Below, one piece after another: positions 55,601-64,000 of a stretch of DNA of 64,000 bases. The translations under genes and the position numbers were made by a program. Origin of the DNA: Rotaria sordida. Lineage: Eukaryota > Rotifera > Eurotatoria > Philodinida > Philodinidae. Numbering within the stretch: the first letter of the stretch is position 1; each line of letters opens with the position of its first letter. The notes beneath the pieces were generated by a model that searched no databases, had not been told where the DNA came from, and saw only the letters and a list, made by a program, of their open reading frames with translations. The stretch covers positions 1 through 64,000 of the forward strand of contig CAJNOL010001203.1 of the NCBI GenBank assembly GCA_905250125.1, read 5' to 3'.

Positions 55601-58600
55601 ATCTACATAATGCACATAGTCTCAATTTATCAGTTGAAGAATATCTCTCGTAAGAAACTTTGTAAAGATTCGTTTCAATAGATTCAAATATTAATTAAAT
55701 TATTAACTACTTTTCGATATATAAATAACTTGAAACATTATTCATACAATATTGAATAATTTTGATTAAAATTAAAACATATGATTTTACTTTATTCTCT
55801 TTTGTTTTTGTTTTTTTTGTTGTCTAGTGAAAGTGAAATAATTTATATTCGTCTATGTGGTTTATCATGTTTATTAAAATTAATATGTAATCCATATTTT
55901 TATACACGTATGAAACCAGATGATTTTCTTATTATAATAACTCTTCTTCGTGTAAGAAAAAAATGCTTTTATTTAATTAATAATTCAAATAAAAAAATCT
56001 TTTTTTTTTGTGTAGGATCCATCATCAGTTATACGTCAACGAACATATCGTAAATTAGCTGAACATTTACGAGATCCAATATGTCCTATTGAATTACTTG
56101 CATTATTAGCATTTGCAGCTAAAGAACCTGAACGTGAACATCGTGAACAAATTCGTCGTTTAATGTTACAAATTATTGATACACGTCGTGAACATATTAA
56201 ATTACAATTATCTTATAAAACTACTCATACAACAGCAACAACAAATAATCATGAACATACAAATGGTTTTAATCATGATAATGATGATGATAATAATAAT
56301 AATAATAATAATGATAAATCAATTGATTATACATTATATCCTGAATATTCTTTAACATATTTTCTATATTTTCTTTCAAAATCATCAGCATTTATTTTAT
56401 ATGATGATATTGAAATGTTACATACAATGACAGATTATTTATTATTTTTATTTGATGCTTTATTATTACGTTGTGATACAACTGTTGCTTTATTTTATAA
56501 AGGTTTATTACGTTCAATAAAATCATCTGAAGATGCAACAATATTATTAAATAAAGAAGAAAAAATTGAACGTAAAGATGCTATTAAAAAATTACATGTT
56601 CTTGTTGATTTAGCATATGTTATTTTATCACAACGTGCATCATCATTAATGATATGTCGTGCTAGTTCAAATGTACCATTACCTGATATGTATTTTAAAA
56701 AGACACGTTATAATCATTTATCTTATTTACCAAAAGATTTTAAAATTAAACTTAAACCTATAACAACAACAACAGTTAGCGATACATTAACAAATAAACG
56801 AACAATAATAAATAATTTAGAAACAAATAATAATACAACAACAACAACAACAACGATATCGAATATTACTGCTACAACAACAACAACAACAACATCACCT
56901 AAAACAACAATAACAAGACGAAAACGAACAAGTGGTGGAGAAAATGAAAATGTAAATGATTTACCTAATAAACGACGAAAAATTTCAGCAAATACAAAAC
57001 AACAAAAAAGAAAAACGAATCATTCAATTGTGGAAAATGAAGATAATAATTCAAGTAAGTCAAATTGTTAACACAACCCATGCAAAACTAACAATCTAGC
57101 TACTGTTGTAAATCATAGCGATATTATTTTATCTCTATCTATCGGATCTGAACTGTACTTTGATACTCTCAGTGAAGTTTTCTCATCGGAATCAGATAAC
57201 CTACGTGTAAAAAGTCTTGGCACAAAAGTCTTTTTCAGTTTTCTTTTTCATATCAGTAAATACTACAAACAATTACGTTTATAAAATTAAGAACAAGATG
57301 CTTTATCTGCAATTTTGCGAAATTGATTTCGTATGCTTGAAAACATGATTTGTACAATTTTTATATTCGTTTCTTTTTATTTAGTTTTTTTATAATTCTT
57401 TTCTTCAATTGATCAATTGATTTTTTTCTCTCTCAACCTTCTTCATACACTATATCATTTAAGATTGATAATAAAGTTCCGATTGATTTTGAGAATTATA
57501 TTGTTTATGTACAATTTGCATTCCATTTTCATCTAAATACTGCATCATCATGTGACTGTAATGACTTGAAGCCAAGCCAGGTCGAAATAATAGTTTTTCT
57601 TTGATATGATAGCTCTCGATAAAAGGCATCAAACGTGCTTTAAGATACGTTTCTTGATCAACAGCTTGCTTCTGTTTGGGAAAGAACGGTTTTGAAATAT
57701 CATTTTCAGACACAACAATCCAAACCAATATTTTTGGATCAAACTTTTGACTTCTGTTAAATTTTATTTCTGATAATACAATACTTCTATCTAATGTATA
57801 AAGAATGATATAAACGACGTGCACGAGTTGGGATTTCTTCAAGTTGTTTATCAGTATATGTTGGTGCTGATTTTTTTCTCATAATACTTTATACTCATAG
57901 TTTTCAAATGGTTTCCAATTGTTTTGAAACTAATAACTTTAAATTTTGAAGATAATCGATGTAAAGAAATATCTGTCTTGTTATTAACAAGGAGGCGTTT
58001 CAGCCGTGTTAATTGTCCTCTTTGGCCAACCAGATCGAGGATTACTTATTTACAGTGGATTTCTTTTGTCTATTTGCTACATTAATGTAATATTGTACCA
58101 ACCGTTTTTTTTTTGCAACTACTCTCTTTCTGAACATGTCATATCTATAAAACAAAACAATGATATAGCATTTTTTTTATATCAGATTAAAACTCTTTGA
58201 ATGCTCTATCATTTAATATAAAAAAAACAACCAGTTCTGCACGAGAAATCAATATGACAAGTTTGTGCTGAGACTTTTTACAGGTAGATTAGTCGTCCTC
58301 AAAGAATTTTGTATTCGATGAATAGCGCGCCATATATATTTCTCAGACGACTAGAGCTCGTCGGATACGAAATTTTTAGACACGGGACCAATCCGATGGA
58401 CTCTAGTAGAGAGTGTCTAAATGTTTATCTTTATATTTCTCTGCATTGTGTTTCACAAAAAGATGTTCAGATCGATTGAAATGAGTTTTTTTTATTTGTA
58501 GAAAATTCAAATGAAATGACTATGAATAAAAATTTCATTCGACACCTCAAGATATGAAAGCAGAAGATTGATTTTAATATAAAAAAAAATAACTTTTCTG

Positions 58601-59239
58601 ACTTAATTCGAAAAATATAGATATTATGTCTATATTCTTCTTATAATAATATGTATCTCCTGGTCAAACTAGAGATTGTATTTCTTCAATTGAATGTATT
58701 AAAATAAATTTTAGCTATTCGTGATCGATATTTAATCTAGATGCTTGCAGTGGCATTACTTATATGCGGAAATTTGTATTTCGTAGAAATGGGAATTCAC
58801 TATGATCTTATAATAGCTTCAACAAATGAACAAGGCCAATTGTGGGTTATGTTAACTTTCTGTTGGATATTGATAACATTAATCAAATGATTCGACTAAA
58901 CTTATAGCTTAAATTTTTTTTTTAATGATTTTTCTAAAATATTTGTCATTTATTTTGATCATTTATCAGTAACTCAAAATAGTCAATAGCATATTTTCTT
59001 TTTTCTTAAGTTCTCAATTGATTTATAATAATATATATTTTTAATATTTAGCTTCATCATTGATTAATAGTAAAAAATCTCGAAAAAATCCAACAACTGG
59101 TTCAAGTCGATCTCATATAAATTTTCCATATGAAAAACCTCAATTACGTTCAGCATCAGCATCATCATCATCATCTCTATCACCTCCAACACGAAAAACA
59201 AGACGTAAAGGTCCATCAAAATTAGCAGCAAAAAATTAA
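49673..59239 (+). CDS. PDS5: PDS5 sister-chromatid cohesion regulator
   Basis: About 25 exons, most separated by 45-80-nt introns, encode roughly 1,200 residues of HEAT repeats. PDS5 binds cohesin (through SCC1) and controls its loading, release and acetylation in the nucleus. Family marks in order: LLQSLPQNYEKRHYFTSFYK, ERDDVQLYAAICLADIIRIW with APNLPDAPPEKL, FFxxARQLLGL, the ELVESIIRRGESYLKPAIAE helix, HRRDAAKIVAYVTS, WEVRKEALDYLGHVYKKEC, AIREIIHSKF, CGLIKTMFEKISTLLFD, HPPIAKRALYCICAL, LRENSAGLFNIVYKLIKK, SSVIRQRTYRKLAEHLRD and YPEYSLTYFLYFLSKSSAF. The C-terminal tail is basic and low-complexity, with Asn and Thr runs, PNKRRK and TRKTRRKGPSK (AT-hook or nuclear-signal-like). Three introns exceed 300 bp: after ~54553 (1.2 kb, a foldback), after ~57053 (2.0 kb, a mariner remnant) and after ~51300. 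A single PDS5 is assumed; A/B paralogy is not resolved. Confidence 0.94.
55265..55600. repeat. Foldback in a PDS5 intron
   Basis: AAATGGATGTTAAAAATTGA (55321) pairs imperfectly with the complement of the stretch at ~55509-55550 (AAACGAATGTTAAAAACTGA on the minus strand), and the match continues both ways for ~90 bp. An old inverted-repeat element. Confidence 0.5.
57462..57800 (-). pseudogene. Tc1/mariner transposase fragment in the last PDS5 intron
   Basis: One minus-strand frame reads FDPKILVWIVVSENDISKPF, AVDQETYLKARLMPFIES, then FRPGLASSHYSHMMMQYLDE and PKQ/VHKQYNSQNQSE, matching the central catalytic part of mariner-family transposases (VWG.IS..G.SKPFF ... WPDLASSHY ... NPAN.PE). The second catalytic Asp in WPDLASSHY is replaced by Gly (RPGLASSHY), and neither the N-terminal DNA-binding domain nor the last acidic residue is seen. 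A decayed insertion; it runs opposite to PDS5. Confidence 0.75.
58290..58410. repeat. Dispersed short repeat, copy 1
   Basis: TATATATTTCTCAGACGA is shared with 63244-63261, and the flanks of both copies have a degenerate GGATxCxAAAxxTTTxxAxxC motif. It lies in the last PDS5 intron. Confidence 0.4.
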
Positions 59240-61170
59240 ATCAACAAACTCTCTCTCTGTCTCTCTATTTTTTGTTTCTTATATCATTTTGCAATAATTC
59301 AATTTTCATGTATATATTAAAATCTCTTAGCTAGAAACGATTATAAAAGAATTTAAATGTTCATTTTGCTGTATGTTATAAAATACAAGCAAAGGAAAAA
59401 AAAATTTATATGTAGAACTGATATATTTAGGTATCTGTATTTCTTTTTTTCTTTTTCTTTTTTTGGTTCTCTGTTTTTTTTTTTTTTGTCGCATATTACA
59501 TATATGTTCGATGTAACAAACACAGACTATATCCACACTTATATGTAAATTTATTTTAAAAGATGATTTTTGAAAATGTATACATTGTCAACTATCAAGT
59601 AGATGTTACTTTATGAGCCAATAATGTTCATGGATTTTTGTATGATTCTTTTGCTTATGCAAGCATTATGTGATATGATTCGTTACTTTTTCTTTTTCTT
59701 CATCTTGATGATATACTGTGCTTGTATAGACATTAATGTAATTTCAAATTGACAAAGAAAAAGAGGAAAGAAGGTACTATTCATTTAATGTAGACGTGAA
59801 TTGATTGGCAATATCGATACTGTCAAGTGACACGTACTGTATAAGTGTCAAACAAAAGAAATTGTATATATGTTTGTGATACAGAAAAAAAAAAGAAAAA
59901 ATTTTCTTCATTGAGTTTTTTGATTATGTAAAGAAATAGAGAAGAATATCTTATGTTTGTTTTTCCTTCAAAATGATATTTTGTATGTTTATTATATGAA
60001 TAAAATCTTTTGAATTTCGGATAAAATACGGTTGAATCGATTTATGAGAACAACATTTGATATCTTACAATTATGATAGAAAATAAGAAATTTTTTCTAT
60101 AGATATCTTCAATGTACAATATGCTGTCTCTATTCTTTTGATGTACAAAGTTTATATACAAAATTTAATATCGATAAGACCATGAAAAGAAATTTGAGCT
60201 AACTACAATAAGATTAAATGGAGTATAAATGAAGATTTGTATTGTTTTTTCTTTTGTACATAGATCAAATTGAACATTGAATGCAACTATAAAGAACAAG
60301 TAGAAGATGATAAACTATGTATAAATAGAGACAACAAATTTGAAACCATCTGTTCCATCGACCTTATTCAAGGTTAATGTATTTAAGCTTAAGCAAATGG
60401 CTTATATGTATGTCTGGAGTTTGATTTAAAATATTATATGTTAGATAATATTTAGTTTATGATATATCTAATTATATGATAGGTAATTCTTATATTCAAA
60501 AGTAACAAAAAAAAAAAAGAAGCCAAACATAAGTATATTATTCTTATATTTATTGACGATACCTTCATGTCTTCTATACTTGTTAACGTTATTTTTTAAG
60601 TAAATGAACAAACTTTTGAATTATTTTATTTATAATTAAAATAAAATATCAAATGAAAGATTTCTTTAAATTTCAAAAACAAATAATAGAATAATAATTC
60701 GAAAATGATATTTTTTCCGTAAGTTTTTGTTTATTACAATATTAAAACAATAGAATATTGTATATGCACATTTGATGTCTTTCTTTATTTAAACTCAAGT
60801 TCGATTCAATGTATGCAAGTGTAAAAGAAACGAAGAATAGAAAACTATTTCGACTATTACATTGTCTGTGTGTGTCAATTTGTGTAATCGAATATTGAAC
60901 TGAAGTTCTATTCTTTTTTTTTTCTTCTTTTCGTTCTCAATTTCTCTTCTTTTTCTTCTTTTTTTGCCTTTCAATACGATCGGTAGCTGCATCGCTGTCA
61001 ATGCCATTCTTTTCTACTCGATCTGTTTTATTTCTTTGAATATGAAAATTTACTCTTTGTCGATGACTACGTAACATTAAGAAGAAGAAGTTTCTTTTTA
61101 ACCAAAAAAAAACAATGACACAAAGAAGGTAGATAATTATCATTATTATTATTATTATTATCTCTTCTTT
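59240..61170. other. PDS5 3' flank and spacer
   Basis: CT-rich tract directly after the stop, AATAAA-type signals at ~60000, then AT-rich spacer. No exon recognised on either strand; lysine-rich minus-strand frames near 60800-61190 are low-complexity. Confidence 0.45.
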
Positions 61171-61171
61171 G

Positions 61172-61183
61172 TTTTTATCATAG
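61172..61183 (+). promoter_or_regulatory. Splice acceptor before the last gene
   Basis: TTTTTATCATAG ends 25 nt before the ATG at 61209; candidate trans-splice site. Confidence 0.4.
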
Positions 61184-61208
61184 ATCAAGAAAACCAATTA
61201 TATTTGAT

Positions 61209-62876
61209 ATGAATTCAAATAATAATGATGATGATGATGAGGAAAAACATTGGTATCATATACGTTCATCATCACCACCACCTTCATCTTTCAGCATTAA
61301 TAATAATTTTTCTCATCAATTGTCGCCGGCAACGATAGGCTCATGGGGCTTTGACGTTAATCGCTCAACAAATGGGCAGACACTATTATCATTTACATCA
61401 AACAATAATAACAACAACAATGATCAACATAAAATAACAAACGATTATAATGAACATCTTGTTGATATGTCATCATCATTATCTTCTCAAAATTTTCAAT
61501 TACGTACACCAACATTAACTAAACATCGAAATGGAAATGAATTTGCTGCTGTTGATCGTCTTGTACTTGGACCAAGTCGTACAATAAAATCAAATTATTA
61601 TCCATCGGATGATTCATATCCACAACAAATGATATCAACAAATCAATCTCGAATAAATTCAAATAATGATAGAAAAAAACAAGCAGAACAAGAACTTATA
61701 GCTTGGCAAAATCGTATGTTAGAAAGGTTTGTATTCATCTTCAGAAAGTATATATATTATTATTCTTTTGAATTATTTTCTTTCTAGAGATCAACGAATT
61801 GCTTGTCAATCACCAAAATTAATCAATAAAAGAAATAGAGTAAGTATTATTGTTTTCTTTTTCGATTATAATTTTTTTTTTTTTTTCTTTAATGTTTAGT
61901 TTAATTCTTCACAATCATCCAATCGTCAAATACGTAAATATTTTAACAAAGAGGTACTTAAGAAATACAAGAAAAAAAAAAGAATTTTTTATTTTCAGCT
62001 TCATCAATTCGACCAATATCTATTATGTCAAATATGAGTGAAAATCTATATTTTGAACATGATCATGTAAAGTGTTATGTTTCTTTTATTTTTTATTTAT
62101 TAATAAATGAATAATTAATTTTTTTTAAAATTTTAATTAGCATGAATCAACAATAAAATCAGCACGTGTTATTAAACGATATATTGAATTACTTTATCAT
62201 TTACAAACATATTATGAACGTATAACTGATCAATTATTTAATGGAAATAATTTTTTGAGAACAACGTATATAAAAAGAATAATTGATATAAATTTTAATA
62301 TATTGTTTTTTTTTTGTGATATTAGTCAATCATCTCAATCAATATTTATAAATCATTGTCGAAAATTTTCTGAACAATTATATAATTTAAAACCAATTTG
62401 GGAAGAAAAATTAGCATATCTTCAAAATTTACTTAAAGATATATCATCTTTTGAATGGTCAACAATAAAAAGTGAGGTTTGTAAATAATTTATTTAGAAC
62501 AAAGAAAAAAAAAAAAAAAAAAGAAACAGACAAAAACAACTTTATCAATTATTTATTATAGACAACATTTTTACAACGTCGTTCAACTTTAATTAATTTA
62601 ATACAAACATTAAATACACAAAAAAATCTTGATGATACTGATTTATCTTTACGTGTAAGTAAATTTGAAGAAAAAAAAAAATTTGTTTGTTTTTTTTTCA
62701 TGTTTAATATGTATATTTTTTTGTTTTTTTTGATAGACTGATATTGATCGAGTATTGTATGATGATAAATTAGGTAAGTTTTATACTTATTGTTAAGAAG
62801 ATTATTGTATTAAGAATCATTTTAATATAAAGCTATTCAACTTCAAGATGAACTTTCAACATTACTTCAACATCAA
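61209..62876 (+). CDS. Unrecognised coiled-coil protein, 3' end outside or unseen
   Basis: Nine exons with agreeing phases (61209-61726, 61788-61839, 61900-61933, 61999-62066, 62141-62265, 62326-62476, 62562-62654, 62737-62773, 62833-62876) give at least 374 codons. The first ~170 residues are disordered: Asp/Glu start (NNDDDDEEKHW), Ser/Pro stretch and an Asn run, with one short ordered-looking motif SWGFDVNRS. From exon 5 on it is helical and probably coiled-coil: VIKRYIELLYHLQTYYERI, EEKLAYLQNLLKDI, FLQRRSTLINLIQTLN and IQLQDELSTLLQHQ. After 62876 a GT follows and no further exon is seen in the remaining 1.1 kb, so the gene probably continues past the window. No family is claimed; a cytoskeletal or centrosomal scaffold is possible but unsupported. 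Confidence 0.7.
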
Positions 62877-64000
62877 GTTCGTATTTTGTCAGCAGTGTTT
62901 TTTATGTCTAAAGCTTTTCTAATGAAGGGGAATGAAAAAATAATAATAATAATAAATTCGTCCTTTTAGTGAGACAATTTCTTCTATTTTACTGTTTGTG
63001 TTGTATAAGTTGGCTAGAACATCCTCATTCATTCTAAGCAAAATTCATGATCTGTACGACAAATTTGTCTTTTTTTAATGATAGCTATCTTTAGTATAAT
63101 TGAGAATGTGCTCTTATCATTGATACAGTACAAGGAGAAATGTTTTTTCTAAAGATTTTGAAGCGAAACCAGATATGTATCAGTTCGAGTTAGAGCTTGA
63201 CCGGTTCGGATCCAAAAACTTTGAACCTAATGAGCTCTACCCTATATATTTCTCAGACGAGTTGTCTGAGAGATGTGTAGGGTACACTAGTCACCGAATA
63301 CAAAAAAGTATCTTGTTTCTTTGGGGCGGCTGTTCTATTTCGATTAGAACATTCCATTGAAAGTATTAAAATGCGACTCGAACGGATCTGAAAATTTTGA
63401 ACCCGATGGGTTCTAGTTCCAATCCAACTGAATATTAAGCCAGCTGTATATCTCCCCGCCTAGCTACCACTCTGGCTGAATGGTACTTCGACTGGTGTAT
63501 ATCTAAGCGAAACTAGAGTTGTAACCGATCCGGATCGATTGAAATGATTGATATTTCATTTTTCTCTGATAAAATTTTTTGAGAACAAGTTTATGTCCTC
63601 TTATAAAAATAATCAAATAGTGTTGTTTCAAGAACTAACTATTTTATTTTCTTAATCGAAATATATTTCATTATTCAAAACGCTCAGTCAAAACTGTTTC
63701 ACTTTTGTTAAACTACTATCATAACACAAAAAGGAAAATTAATGCTTTTTGAAGCCATTTTCATTAACCACCCGGACTGGACTGGTTACAAATCTGAACG
63801 AAACCTGGTCTAATACTAAAATTTTGCTTACTTATACTTTTTTGGTATGACCGTATTTAAATTGACGTGAACAATTCTCTTACTATAGATGAAGTAAATT
63901 GTGCGATAGGTTTATATTTGCTTCAAACTTAAACAAAAGTGCCTTCAGCAAAGTCAGTTTAATAAAAGAAGAAAAGAGCAGGAACTCATGGAAGAAATGA
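62877..64000. other. Probable long intron with dispersed repeats
   Basis: No exon seen. Contains two copies of a short motif: GGTTCGGATCCAAAAACTTT at 63202 and GAACGGATCTGAAAATTTTG at 63379, and the shared TATATATTTCTCAGACGA at 63244, which also forms a small palindrome (TCTCAGACGAGTTGTCTGAGA region). Confidence 0.4.

Noticed and set aside
60795-61197. Lysine-rich minus-strand frames upstream of the last gene
   Set aside because: Low-complexity translation of CT-rich spacer.
1-64000. Search for retroviral, LTR, Penelope-like or Polinton coding signatures
   Set aside because: No reverse transcriptase, integrase, protease, capsid or polymerase-B signature was recognised by eye on either strand.

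Overview
The window looks like nuclear DNA of a bdelloid rotifer (Rotaria/Adineta type). It is AT-rich, with spliced animal genes whose introns are mostly 45-70 nt (GT...TTTAG). It carries many copies of a TGTGGG/CCCACA repeat that I recall as the bdelloid telomere repeat, a PBS-lyase-type HEAT fragment, and a splice acceptor just in front of almost every start codon, as expected for spliced-leader trans-splicing, which is reported in rotifers. No rRNA, CRISPR array, retrovirus, LTR element, Polinton or reverse transcriptase was recognised.

Left third (1-29.9 kb): accessory, repeat-dominated, resembling subtelomeric DNA. It holds a ~3.5 kb, ~101-bp satellite built on the palindrome ATCCGATCGGAT and interrupted by a 216-bp TA-flanked MITE; a broken STRA6-like retinol-receptor gene split by a 257-bp hAT-type MITE; an intronless nucleotidyltransferase gene that may be foreign; a HEAT-repeat gene fragment caught between two telomere-like arrays (one with a 100-N gap); a tRNA-derived SINE-like copy; a decayed ~196-bp tandem repeat; an EF-hand/Pro-Arg-rich gene; and a nuclear receptor with an ESCKS P-box (NR1J/HR96-like). 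About nine telomere-like foldbacks are scattered here, several with the same pyrimidine-rich loop (CTTATCTTCA). A 7.9-kb gene-free stretch (22.0-29.9 kb) follows.

Right two thirds (29.9-63 kb): conserved single-copy-type host genes. In order: PKA catalytic subunit (+), DPH7 (-), YIPF6 (-), two tandem ZIP zinc/metal transporters (+), PDS5 cohesin regulator (+, about 25 exons), and the 5' part of an unrecognised coiled-coil gene (+) that runs off the window. YIPF6 and DPH7 are only 68 bp apart with a polyadenylation signal and a bare splice acceptor between them, as in a trans-spliced operon. The first ZIP gene has lost most metal-binding residues, whereas its tandem neighbour keeps a ZIP8/14-type EEFPHE motif. 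Long introns and spacers contain foldback elements, a piggyBac end and a mariner transposase remnant.

The most unusual signals are the telomere-like foldback family with a conserved loop, the metal-site-less ZIP beside an intact ZIP, and the pervasive acceptor-before-ATG architecture.
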